64,000 nt of DNA from positions 155,371 through 219,370 of the forward strand of contig JAIRBC010000002.1 in NCBI GenBank assembly GCA_022008415.1, written 5' to 3'. Position 1 is the first letter of the stretch. Every line of letters begins with the position of its first letter. Below are positions 27,515 to 35,794 of this stretch, one piece after another. The stretch comes from Cerina litoralis. Lineage in GTDB: Bacteria; Bacteroidota; Bacteroidia; Flavobacteriales; Flavobacteriaceae. The position numbers were made by a program, and so were the translations under genes. The notes beneath the pieces are model-generated. The model was not told the origin of the DNA. It did not search any database and saw nothing but the letters and a program-made list of their open reading frames with translations.

Positions 27515-27715
27515 GGATTCAATTGGATTTTCCATTTATGAAATGTCCCTGAGTATGGACAGAAACAACTTCAGCTTTTATTCGCCTCTGTGCCAAAGTG
27601 GTTCTGGAAGAATCTGGATTTTATACGTGGAAAGGATAAAACGGTTGTGATTTAAAGCCTAATATGGTCTAGCAATTTTGTGTTGGCTACACTATGGGCT
27701 TTCGGTTAGGTTTTG

Positions 27716-27723
27716 TAACTTTG
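27716..27723 (+). promoter_or_regulatory. -7 element of lpdA
   Basis: TAACTTTG, followed by CGCA, is an exact TAnnTTTG match 55 bases before the lpdA ATG. No clear -33 TTG at the usual distance. Confidence 0.5.
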
Positions 27724-27777
27724 CGCATTCCTTTTTAAAAGTTAGGAACCGTTTTACAAAATTCAAAAAATACACAA

Positions 27778-29169
27778 ATGGGCAATTTCGATGTTATTGT
27801 TTTGGGCAGTGGTCCCGGTGGTTATGTAGCTGCCATTAGAGCTTCCCAGCTAGGTTTTAAGACAGCCATTATAGAAAAGGAAAGCCTCGGAGGGGTGTGC
27901 CTTAATTGGGGTTGTATCCCCACCAAGGCACTGTTGAAATCGGCCCAAGTTTTTGAATATCTTAAGCACGCGGAAGATTACGGCCTAAAGGTTGATGGAG
28001 CGGACAAGGATTTTGGCGCTGTAGTTAAACGTAGCCGCAATGTAGCCGACGGTATGAGCAAGGGGGTCCAGTTTTTGATGAAAAAGAACAAGATCGAGGT
28101 CATCAATGGAGCAGGAAAGTTGAAACCTGGCAAAAAAATTGCCGTGACCGATGCGGATGGAAAAACGACCGAATATGGGGCAGACCATATAGTTATCGCT
28201 ACCGGTGCACGTAGCCGGGAGCTGCCTAGCCTTCCACAAGACGGCAAAAAAATCATAGGGTACCGTCAGGCCATGATCTTGGAGAAAGAACCCAAAAAAA
28301 TGCTCGTAGTGGGGAGCGGTGCCATTGGAATGGAATTCGCCTATTTCTACAACGCCATGGGAACGGAGGTTACCGTGGTTGAGTTTCTGCCCAATGTAGT
28401 ACCCGTAGAGGACGAAGAGGTTTCAAAACAGCTGGAGCGAAGCTTTAAAAAGGTTGGCATTAAAATAATGACGTCGTCCGAAGTGACCAAAGTAGATACC
28501 TCCGGTGAAGGCATAAAGGCCACAGTAAAGACTTCAAAAGGAGAAGAAGTCCTGGAAGCGGATATTGTACTTTCGGCGGTTGGCATTAAAAGCAATATAG
28601 AAAACATAGGCCTCGAAGAGGTTGGTATTGCAACGGATCGGGACAAGATTATGGTCAACGATTACTACCAAACCAATATTCCCGGTTATTATGCCATCGG
28701 GGACGTAACCCCAGGCCAGGCCTTGGCGCACGTCGCCTCCGCTGAGGGCATCCTTTGTTTGGAAAAAATTAAGGGACTTCCCGTTGAACCATTAGATTAT
28801 GGCAACATCCCCGGCTGTACTTACTGCTTGCCAGAAGTTGCTTCGGTCGGACTTACCGAAAAGCAGGCCAAAGAAAAAGGATATGAGTTAAAAATCGGAA
28901 AATTTCCCTTCTCCGCTAATGGCAAGGCCCAAGCGGCCGGAACCCCCGACGGATTTATAAAGGTGATTTTCGATGCCAAATACGGCGAATGGCTGGGCTG
29001 TCACATGGTCGGGGTAGGTGTTACGGACATGATAGCCGAGGCGGTTGTTGCCCGTAAGCTAGAAACCACGGGGCATGAGATCTTAAAGTCGGTTCACCCC
29101 CACCCTACCATGAGCGAAGCCGTTATGGAAGCGGTTGCGGATGCCTATGGAGAGGTGATACATTTGTAG
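27778..29169 (+). CDS. lpdA: Dihydrolipoyl dehydrogenase (E3)
   Basis: A 463-residue FAD-dependent disulfide oxidoreductase that reoxidises the lipoyl groups of pyruvate, 2-oxoglutarate or branched-chain dehydrogenase complexes. The FAD-binding GSGPGGYVAA is at about 10-19, the redox-active pair is Cys41/Cys46 ('GGVCLNWGCIPTK'), the NAD site is 'VVGSGAIGMEFA' and the His-Glu active-site pair is in 'SVHPHPTMSEAVMEA'. Length is normal. It is not clustered with E1/E2 genes here. Confidence 0.95.
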   Translation: MGNFDVIVLGSGPGGYVAAIRASQLGFKTAIIEKESLGGVCLNWGCIPTKALLKSAQVFEYLKHAEDYGLKVDGADKDFGAVVKRSRNVADGMSKGVQFLMKKNKIEVINGAGKLKPGKKIAVTDADGKTTEYGADHIVIATGARSRELPSLPQDGKKIIGYRQAMILEKEPKKMLVVGSGAIGMEFAYFYNAMGTEVTVVEFLPNVVPVEDEEVSKQLERSFKKVGIKIMTSSEVTKVDTSGEGIKATVKTSKGEEVLEADIVLSAVGIKSNIENIGLEEVGIATDRDKIMVNDYYQTNIPGYYAIGDVTPGQALAHVASAEGILCLEKIKGLPVEPLDYGNIPGCTYCLPEVASVGLTEKQAKEKGYELKIGKFPFSANGKAQAAGTPDGFIKVIFDAKYGEWLGCHMVGVGVTDMIAEAVVARKLETTGHEILKSVHPHPTMSEAVMEAVADAYGEVIHL

Positions 29170-29171
29170 TC

Positions 29172-29217
29172 TCAATGTTCAATGTTCAATGTTCAATGTT
29201 CAATGTTCAATGTTCAA
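29172..29217. repeat. Tandem heptamer array
   Basis: TCAATGT is repeated six times without mismatch (29172-29213), followed by TCAA. It begins two bases after the lpdA stop codon. Confidence 0.95.
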
Positions 29218-29325
29218 AACTAAAAATCGAGTAGCAATATATTTCCTTGGCGTAATAAACTTTTTAACCCATCAATTCATAATTTTTTAAACGCCATAAG
29301 CCAAACAATTAAATCCCTTTAAAAG

Positions 29326-29613
29326 ATGTTGAACGCATTTAGAATTGTGGCTATCCTGGAAGGGATTTCCTATTTATTGCTCTTTGGACTTGGAATGCCG
29401 CTCAAATATGCCGCAAAAATTCCCGAGCCCAATATCTATATCGGATATGCCCACGGATTTTTGTTTATCGCCTATGTCGTAGTTGCCATAGTCTACTGTA
29501 TGGAAGCAAAATGTGGAATAAAACGATTTTTGAAATATTTTATCGCCTCCCTCCTGCCGTTCGGCACGTTTTATGTCGAAGAGAAGTATTTAAAACCTTT
29601 AGAGTCTGTTTAA
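29326..29613 (+). CDS. DUF3817 domain-containing membrane protein
   Basis: A 95-residue integral membrane protein with about three hydrophobic helices. 'FRIVAILEGISYLLLFGLGMPLKY' and 'YIGYAHGFLFIAYVVVAI' are the family signature; DUF3817 (YdzA-like) proteins have no known function. Size is normal. It is flanked by a heptamer array and a dispersed palindromic repeat and appears monocistronic. Confidence 0.88.
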   Translation: MLNAFRIVAILEGISYLLLFGLGMPLKYAAKIPEPNIYIGYAHGFLFIAYVVVAIVYCMEAKCGIKRFLKYFIASLLPFGTFYVEEKYLKPLESV

Positions 29614-29658
29614 GGATTAGTCAATTATTTTTTTATTTTCCCTTTTTGCGCATTATTT

Positions 29659-29718
29659 CGTTAAAATATTGAACCGTAGCTATGGCTATGCTTAAACATT
29701 TTGCCTCATACTGCCTCA
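29659..29718. repeat. ACCGTAGCTATGG dispersed repeat, copy 1
   Basis: CGTTAAAATATTGAACCGTA, then GCTATGGCTATGC and an ATTTTGCCT motif. Related copies are at 51131-51210 (same strand) and 42502-42547 (opposite strand). The core AGCC/TAGCTA/GGCT is itself nearly palindromic. Confidence 0.65.
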
Positions 29719-29781
29719 AAAATCGCATATAAAAATTCTAATCACAAATTCTTAAACAGACTCTGATCAAAAGCACAAGTC

Positions 29782-30195
29782 TCACAATAGGCTCTGGATG
29801 GCCAGATCGTAACTCTGTAATCCAAACCCAAGTATTACCCCTTTGGCACCAGCCGAAATGTAGGAAACGTGCCTAAACTCCTCCCTTTTAAAGGTGTTGG
29901 ATATATGCACCTCCACCACTGGGGTCTCGATGGCTTTCACGGCATCCCCTATCCCAACGGACGTATGGGTATAAGCAGCTGCATTAAGTACGATTCCGTC
30001 ATAGGAGAATCCCACTTCCTGAATCTTTTCTATGATTTCGCCTTCTATATTGGATTGGAAATATTCCATTTGCACCTCCTTAAATTTAAATTGGAGTTGG
30101 GAAAAATAGTCCTCAAAAGAATTATTGCCATAGACGTCGGGCTCCCGCTTGCCCAAAAGGTTGAGGTTGGGGCCGTTAATAATAATTATCTTCAA
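29782..30195 (-). CDS. aroQ: Type II 3-dehydroquinate dehydratase
   Basis: A 137-residue enzyme that converts 3-dehydroquinate to 3-dehydroshikimate in the shikimate pathway. The signature 'INGPNLNLLGKREPDVYG' (about 5-22) includes the catalytic tyrosine, and 'VVEVHISN' carries the substrate-binding histidine. It is transcribed divergently from the XerC/D gene, an arrangement common in Bacteroidota. Confidence 0.95.
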   Translation of the reverse strand: MKIIIINGPNLNLLGKREPDVYGNNSFEDYFSQLQFKFKEVQMEYFQSNIEGEIIEKIQEVGFSYDGIVLNAAAYTHTSVGIGDAVKAIETPVVEVHISNTFKREEFRHVSYISAGAKGVILGFGLQSYDLAIQSLL

Positions 30196-30347
30196 GGGTT
30201 AAGGTTTAGTGATTCTATGAGATAAAAGTAGCAAATTTGAATTGCACAATCAAACGCCAGGCGCTAGTAAGCCAATTATCAACCCATAATCCTCAAAAAC
30301 ACTATCCTTAGATTAGGAATTTATTTAAACCATTTCAATCGGCTAAA

Positions 30348-30363
30348 TCCCGAAGCTTCGGGA
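30348..30363. repeat. 16-base palindrome
   Basis: TCCCGAAG followed by CTTCGGGA, a perfect dyad of the CCCGA/TCGGG group. Confidence 0.8.
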
Positions 30364-30400
30364 ACCCATTCTCACCTACTCATTGTCTTTTTTCCTTCCT

Positions 30401-30422
30401 TAGCCCCGAAGCGTCGGGGCTA
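30401..30422. repeat. Hairpin of the CCCGA/TCGGG group
   Basis: TAGCCCCGA (30401-30409), loop AGCG, TCGGGGCTA (30414-30422): nine perfect pairs. It lacks a T-run, so it is not an obvious terminator, and both neighbouring genes point away from it. Confidence 0.75.
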
Positions 30423-30498
30423 TGCAACTCAAAAAAGTCTTCAATTAGGCAAAAAATGTCTAATTTTCGCTTCAGTTCAAAAAGTTTAAACGAGTTCT

Positions 30499-31407
30499 AT
30501 GAATTGGAACCAGGCCATACAGGATTACCGGCATTATATTAAATTAGAGCGCGGACTATCCCAAAATTCCATCGTCAACTATACGTTGGATGTGGAAAAA
30601 CTCCGCCTTTTCCTGGAGGACAACCAGGTAAAGGAATCCCCATTGGAAATAGGCAAGGAAACGGTACAACAGTTTATCCATGAGGTAGCAAATAAGGTAA
30701 ACCCAAGGTCCCAATCCCGGATTATTTCAGGGCTTAAGAGCTTTTTCGATTACCTTGTATTTGAAGATTACCGCAAGGACAACCCCATGGACCTAATAGA
30801 GTCCCCAAAAATTGGACGAAAGCTCCCGGATACCTTGTCCGAAGAAGAAATAGACCACCTGATAGCGGCGATTGACCTCTCCAAGCCCGAAGGGGAGCGC
30901 AATAGGGCAATGCTCGAAACCTTGTACGGTTGCGGGCTTCGCGTATCCGAACTAATAGGGATGCAATTGTCCGACCTTTACTTCGAGGAGGACTTCATCA
31001 AAGTTACAGGTAAGGGAAACAAACAAAGGTTTGTACCCATAAGCCCCATCAACAAAAAATATATCAACCTCTACAGAAACCAAGTCCGCAACCATCAAAA
31101 AATCCAAAAAGGTTTTGAGAACACACTTTTTTTGAATCGTAGAGGGCGAAAACTTACCCGGGCCATGATCTTTACCATCATTAAAAGATTGGCGGAAAAA
31201 ATTGGATTGCAAAAAATAATAAGCCCACATACTTTTCGGCATTCCTTTGCTACCCACTTGCTACAGAACGGAGCCGATCTAAGGGCCATTCAGCAGATGC
31301 TTGGCCATGAAAGCATTACCACCACCGAAGTGTATATGCACGTAAATCGATCCCATTTGGCAGATGTAATGCAAACCTATCACCCCAGAAGCGAAAGTAA
31401 TCAGTAG
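30499..31407 (+). CDS. xerD: Site-specific tyrosine recombinase XerC/XerD
   Basis: A 302-residue chromosome-dimer recombinase acting at dif. The N-terminal SAM-like core-binding domain spans about 1-100. The catalytic residues are all present: Arg148 ('GLRVSEL'), Lys172, His244 and Arg247 ('HTFRHSF'), His270 ('LGHES') and the nucleophile Tyr279. Length is that of Xer proteins rather than phage integrases. Bacteroidota genomes often encode both XerC and XerD; I favour XerD from the aroQ neighbourhood, but sequence alone does not settle it. Confidence 0.9.
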   Translation: MNWNQAIQDYRHYIKLERGLSQNSIVNYTLDVEKLRLFLEDNQVKESPLEIGKETVQQFIHEVANKVNPRSQSRIISGLKSFFDYLVFEDYRKDNPMDLIESPKIGRKLPDTLSEEEIDHLIAAIDLSKPEGERNRAMLETLYGCGLRVSELIGMQLSDLYFEEDFIKVTGKGNKQRFVPISPINKKYINLYRNQVRNHQKIQKGFENTLFLNRRGRKLTRAMIFTIIKRLAEKIGLQKIISPHTFRHSFATHLLQNGADLRAIQQMLGHESITTTEVYMHVNRSHLADVMQTYHPRSESNQ

Positions 31408-31505
31408 GCCGTGTTCCATTGGAAAAAAGTTCAAAGCTCAAGGTTGGTATAAGTCTCCTTTTAACGATTTACCCAATAACATAATAACATCGCAGCCGCC
31501 CCCCG

Positions 31506-32816
31506 TCAATCCCTAAACCGGCTATAATCCTTTTTAAAGGGACGAATGATCAACCGTGCTTCCCTGTCAAAACGGACGTAATTGTATACCCAATTGACAA
31601 AAACCACCATTCGGTTCCGAAAACCGATGAGGAAAAACAGGTGAACGAACATCCAGACGAACCAAGCAAACACCCCTTGAAATCGAATATTCTTCATATC
31701 GACCACGGCTTTATTCCTACCTACGGTGGCCATACTTCCTTTGTCCCTGAATACAAAGGGCAACAATGGTTTGTCTGCCAATAAACGGACCAGGTTGTCC
31801 CCTAAACTTTCTCCTTGCTGAATTGCAGGCTGGGCCATCATTGGATGCCCATTTGGCCAGTCCTTTGTTTCCATACATGCAATATCACCAATCGCATAGA
31901 TATCCTCAACGCCGATCACTTTATGAAACGCGTCTACTTTGAGCCTATTTCCCGGCGCCAATAAATTTTTGGCGGATAAGCCTTTTATTGTTACCCCATG
32001 CACCCCTGCTGCCCAGACCAACGTAGCGGTTTCAAAAACAAGGTCGGTCTTTGTGGTTACAGTTTTCCCGTCATAATTTGTCACTCGGGTGTTTTTCCAG
32101 ATCTGAACCCCTAATTTCTCTAAAAATTGCTCTGCCTTTTCGGAGGCCCTTTCGCTCATATCCTTTAAAATACGATCACCGGACTGAATGAGGTGAATTT
32201 GGGCCCGACGGGTGTCCAAATCCGGATAGTCCTTAGGTAGGATCCCTTTTTTTATTTCTGCCAAAGCTCCTGCCAACTCTACCCCTGTGGGACCACCGCC
32301 CACGATTACAAAATTCATCAAGGCATCCCTTTTGTGCAAATCGTCCGTCAAAAGTGCCTTTTCAAAATTTTGCAGAATAAGGCTCCTCAGATTTAAGGAT
32401 TGCGGTACGGATTTCATGGCCATACTCTGCTTTTTAAGCTCTTTATTCCCAAAAAAGTTAGTCTGGGAGCCCGTGGCCAGAACTAAATAATCAAATTTGA
32501 TCGTCCCAATATTGGTTATCAATATCTTATCGGACGAATTGATTCTCCGTACCTTGGCCAGACGAAAATAAAAATTGGGATGGTTTTGGAGAATTTTTCG
32601 AATCGGATAGGCAATAGAATCGGGCTCTAGCCCCCCGGTAGACACTTGATACAACAAAGGTTGGAAGGTATGGTAATTGTGTTTGTCCAACAACACTACT
32701 TGCAGTCCTTTTTTACTCAATTTCTTGGCTAATGCAATCCCACCAAAGCCACCCCCAATGATTACCACTCTAGGTAAGCTCGTTCTTGGGATGTTCATAT
32801 CCGTATCCTGTTCCAT
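31506..32816 (-). CDS. Type II NADH dehydrogenase (NDH-2-like)
   Basis: A 436-residue FAD/NAD(P)-binding oxidoreductase that transfers electrons from NADH to quinone without proton pumping. FAD site GGGFGG at residues 21-26; second nucleotide site 'VIVGGGPTGVELAGAL' mid-protein; 'YAIGDIA' for FAD closure. The C-terminal 'FAWFVWMFVHLFFLIGFRNRMVVF' is an amphipathic/membrane-anchoring segment typical of NDH-2. Start may also be Met7. Monocistronic. Confidence 0.9.
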   Translation of the reverse strand: MEQDTDMNIPRTSLPRVVIIGGGFGGIALAKKLSKKGLQVVLLDKHNYHTFQPLLYQVSTGGLEPDSIAYPIRKILQNHPNFYFRLAKVRRINSSDKILITNIGTIKFDYLVLATGSQTNFFGNKELKKQSMAMKSVPQSLNLRSLILQNFEKALLTDDLHKRDALMNFVIVGGGPTGVELAGALAEIKKGILPKDYPDLDTRRAQIHLIQSGDRILKDMSERASEKAEQFLEKLGVQIWKNTRVTNYDGKTVTTKTDLVFETATLVWAAGVHGVTIKGLSAKNLLAPGNRLKVDAFHKVIGVEDIYAIGDIACMETKDWPNGHPMMAQPAIQQGESLGDNLVRLLADKPLLPFVFRDKGSMATVGRNKAVVDMKNIRFQGVFAWFVWMFVHLFFLIGFRNRMVVFVNWVYNYVRFDREARLIIRPFKKDYSRFRD

Positions 32817-33047
32817 GGCATAAATTTAAACATTCGGGAGAACCATGTGGCAAAGTATCTTAAGTTTTTCTATATTTCAGCGTACGGGTTAAGAACACAG
32901 GCTGTGCCCCACCTTAAGAGGACTAGAGGATCTAGGTTTCGCTAGCCAAACCCAAAAACCCGTAATCAGAAACCTACATTTAAAATCGTTTAATTGTAAC
33001 AAACAAATAAGAACGGCTACTAATCCAACGGATAGCACTAACCCACC

Positions 33048-33542
33048 GTGAACAAAGAACTGGAAAATAGTTTTGTGACAGAGCTGGAAAACAATCAGAA
33101 CATTGTCCATAAAGTATGTCGTTTATATACAAACGATCAAGAATCGCACAATGATCTATTTCAGGAAATTGCCATCCAACTTTGGAAAGCCTATCCCAAA
33201 TTTAGAAGGGAGGCCAAATTCACCACTTGGATGTACCGAGTCGCCCTAAATACGGCTATTACCCAATATCGAAAGACCAAAAGAAAGGTCCCTACCCAAG
33301 ATTACCAATCCGTGATCTATAAAATAAAGGCAGACGAATACGACGGCCAGGAAGAACAAAGAATACAATTGCTGTACAAGGCGGTAAAACAACTCGGCGA
33401 TATAGACAAAGCCTTGATATTTTTATATTTGGAGGACAAGGATTATGGGGAGATCGCATCGACCTTGGGCATTTCGGAAGTAAATGCAAGAGTAAAAATG
33501 AACCGGATAAAAAACAAATTAAGAACCATAATTAATCCTTAG
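33048..33542 (+). CDS. RNA polymerase ECF sigma factor (second of two)
   Basis: A 164-residue sigma factor with region 2 at about 25-85 ('QESHNDLFQEIAIQLWKAYPKFRREAKFTTWMYRVALNTAI') and region 4 at about 110-160 ('DYGEIASTLGISEVNARVKMNRIKNKLRTI'). The start is GTG at 33048. The next gene begins six bases after the stop and encodes a membrane protein, presumably its partner or anti-sigma factor. Confidence 0.9.
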   Translation: MNKELENSFVTELENNQNIVHKVCRLYTNDQESHNDLFQEIAIQLWKAYPKFRREAKFTTWMYRVALNTAITQYRKTKRKVPTQDYQSVIYKIKADEYDGQEEQRIQLLYKAVKQLGDIDKALIFLYLEDKDYGEIASTLGISEVNARVKMNRIKNKLRTIINP

Positions 33543-33548
33543 TTAAAG

Positions 33549-34190
33549 ATGGAGGAACTGGAACTTTTAAAAAGGGATTGGAAAAAAAAGGAAGGGGAGC
33601 TTCCCAGACTATCCTATACGGAAATATACCAAATGATCTTGAAAAAATCGACTTCCATAGTCAAATGGATATTTTATATAAGCATTATCGAATTCGTTTT
33701 TTGGACCACCTTGAACATCATTACCTCAGATTCTGGATCCTGGGAGCAAATGAGGAGCATTCATACCTACTATTTTATGATAGGGCTTACGGTACTTAGC
33801 TATGTCGTATTGGTTTACTTTATCTATAAATTTTATACCAATTACAAGAGAATATCGTTTACCGATTCTTCCAAAAGACTGATGAAAACAATTTTGGACA
33901 CCAAAAGGACGGTAACCCAATACGTTTGGTTCAACCTGTCCATTTTTATGGTCTCACTTTTGGGTATGATGTACGGAACCTTACGGTACGGAACCGACGG
34001 CGAAAGGATACAGCAAGCCGCTCTGCAGACCGGACATGAAACCTTATTCTGGATCATTGTCTGCTTCCTGTGCTTAATAAGCACGGCGGTGTTCTTGGGA
34101 CTGTTATGGCTCTTCTATAGATTGTTGTACGGAATTTTGCTAAAAAAATTACGGCAAAACTATAACGAATTGGGGAAGATGGAGGTATAG
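33549..34190 (+). CDS. Membrane protein partner of the second ECF sigma factor
   Basis: A 213-residue protein with a soluble N-terminus of about 35 residues ('LELLKRDWKKKEGELPRLSYTEIYQMILKKS') and about four membrane helices (near 38-58, 75-98, 130-150 and 172-200). It lies six bases after the sigma gene. The cytosolic N-terminal helix and position suggest an anti-sigma function, but it has no ZAS motif and I recognise no named family. Ends 99 bases before a convergent gene without a clear terminator. Confidence 0.75.
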   Translation: MEELELLKRDWKKKEGELPRLSYTEIYQMILKKSTSIVKWIFYISIIEFVFWTTLNIITSDSGSWEQMRSIHTYYFMIGLTVLSYVVLVYFIYKFYTNYKRISFTDSSKRLMKTILDTKRTVTQYVWFNLSIFMVSLLGMMYGTLRYGTDGERIQQAALQTGHETLFWIIVCFLCLISTAVFLGLLWLFYRLLYGILLKKLRQNYNELGKMEV

Positions 34191-34289
34191 GGCCCGTTCT
34201 AGAATGGTACAACCTCGACAAGCCAGAACCAAAAAGAAATTATTTAGCCCTGTAGCGCATTGGCAAGGGTTTCCATCCAGAACAATAAC

Positions 34290-35093
34290 TTAGACCTTCC
34301 ACTTCCGTTGTTTGTTCTCTTCTTCCAGGGCCGCAAGATCTTTTGCCGAAATTACTTTTAGGAAAGAGGGGTGCTGCTCTATCGCGTATTCCAATTTTTC
34401 AATGATAGAATCGAAGGATTCGTTCTTATAATCAATTTCCAAGGGCTCCTTGATTATTATGGATTGAAGAATTCCCTTTTTCTTTACCCGCAATCCTTTT
34501 TTATCAAACGAGCGCCGAAATCCATCGATGACAACGGGCACAACAACTGGTTTGTATTTCTTGATGATATGCGCAGTACCCTTGCGCAACGGTTTCCATG
34601 GTGTCGTGGTCCCTTGTGGAAAGGTAATGACCCAGCCGTCGTTGAGGGCGATGCCTATTTTTGAAATGTCGCTCATCTTTACCTGTCGTTTTACGTCGTG
34701 TCCGTCTGCACGCCAGGTTCGCTCAATGCTTACAGAACCCGCATAGGCCATTACTTTGGTCAGCAGGTTCTCTTTCATCGTCTCCGAGGCGGCAACGTAA
34801 TAGACGTTCAGCTTAGGTTTCCATAAATATCCCAAATTTTTGATGGAATTTTCCCTGCCGCTCAAACTGGCATTGAACACATGGAACATGGCCACAACGT
34901 CTGCAAAATAGGTCTGATGATTACTTACAAAAAGCACGTTTCTTTCGGGCAGGCTTCTGATAATTTCCGAACCTTCGATTTCCAAGGTATTAAAACCTTT
35001 GTAACGTTGGTGCGTGACAATCCCCAAAATGCGAATTAGCCATTTTTTTAAAAATAAGATATGTCCAAAGGGGTTTTTCTTGAAAATACTCAT
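34290..35093 (-). CDS. 1-acyl-sn-glycerol-3-phosphate acyltransferase-like protein (PlsC superfamily)
   Basis: A 267-residue acyltransferase likely acting in phospholipid or aminolipid synthesis at the inner membrane. The catalytic region reads 'VSNHQTYFADVVAM', with His59 and Asp65, so the spacing is H-X5-D instead of the canonical H-X4-D. The second block is 'ITFPQGTTTPWKPLRKGTAHI', like the FPEGTRS motif. I chose MSIFKKNPFGHI at 35093; an ATG further upstream lies in the NUDIX gene. The NUDIX gene on the same strand ends 59 bases upstream. Confidence 0.85.
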   Translation of the reverse strand: MSIFKKNPFGHILFLKKWLIRILGIVTHQRYKGFNTLEIEGSEIIRSLPERNVLFVSNHQTYFADVVAMFHVFNASLSGRENSIKNLGYLWKPKLNVYYVAASETMKENLLTKVMAYAGSVSIERTWRADGHDVKRQVKMSDISKIGIALNDGWVITFPQGTTTPWKPLRKGTAHIIKKYKPVVVPVVIDGFRRSFDKKGLRVKKKGILQSIIIKEPLEIDYKNESFDSIIEKLEYAIEQHPSFLKVISAKDLAALEEENKQRKWKV

Positions 35094-35152
35094 AATTTTT
35101 GGTTGTCTTGCAATCCGTGATCCATAACCTTCAAAACTACAAAATATACTCG

Positions 35153-35794
35153 TTATAGTACTTGTTTTAGCAATTCTTTGATCTCGGACAATATCATGGC
35201 GGTTGCACCCCAAACGACATGTCCGTTAAAAAGAAATGCGGGAACGTCAACATTTTTGGCATACGAGGTCGTCAAATTTTTAACGATCACCTTCCTATCA
35301 TCCAAAATATCGATCAACGGCACTTCCACCAAGGCAGCCACCTCCGATCGTTGCAGCACAAATGGCTCCCGTTTATGATAAAGTCCCATATAAGGCCATA
35401 CCACAAAATTGCTTGGGGGAATATATAGCTGTGACAAGGATCTAAGTACTGTCAATTGGTCCGGGGGAACGCCTACTTCCTCATAAGTCTCCCTCAAAGC
35501 CGTTGACAACAGATCGGGATCCTCCTTTTCCTGTTTCCCGCCTGGAAGTCCAATTTGGTTGGAATGTACCCCCCCATAGGGTGTCCTCAGGATTAGGAGC
35601 ACATTGGTCTTATTGTTTGGGCTTGGATAGAACAGCGCCATCACCCCCGCTTTTTTAGGGGTCCGATTTAGCCCGAACCGCTGCTCCAATTCCCGTATTC
35701 TTTCCCTAGGTGCCATTTTATAGTGGGAAACCACCCCAGGAAGCGGTAGATTTTTTATTTTTGAGATCCGCTGGGAAAAAACATTAAAATCCAT
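35153..35794 (-). CDS. NUDIX hydrolase, CoA pyrophosphatase
   Basis: A 213-residue NUDIX protein of the CoA diphosphatase (NudL) group, which splits CoA into phosphopantetheine and 3',5'-ADP. The NUDIX box is 'GGKQEKEDPDLLSTALRETYEEVG', with the CoA-family 'LLILRTPYGGVHSNQIGLPGG' before it. The start MDFNVFSQRI at 35794 matches homologues; its ATG overlaps the ATG of the divergent cyclophilin gene within one CATG. An upstream ATG at 35986 would run through the cyclophilin gene and is unlikely. Confidence 0.9.
   Translation of the reverse strand: MDFNVFSQRISKIKNLPLPGVVSHYKMAPRERIRELEQRFGLNRTPKKAGVMALFYPSPNNKTNVLLILRTPYGGVHSNQIGLPGGKQEKEDPDLLSTALRETYEEVGVPPDQLTVLRSLSQLYIPPSNFVVWPYMGLYHKREPFVLQRSEVAALVEVPLIDILDDRKVIVKNLTTSYAKNVDVPAFLFNGHVVWGATAMILSEIKELLKQVL

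Larger units (their letters stand above)
27452..27777. other. Spacer with terminator and lpdA promoter element
   Basis: These 326 bases contain the terminator of the collagen-like gene (27478-27514) and the -7 element of lpdA (27716-27723). No gene is seen between them. Confidence 0.7.
30196..30498. other. Spacer between aroQ and the recombinase gene
   Basis: These 303 bases hold two palindromes (30348-30363 and 30401-30422) and, at 30461-30468, TAATTTTC, one mismatch from a -7 element for the recombinase gene. No small gene was seen. Confidence 0.65.
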
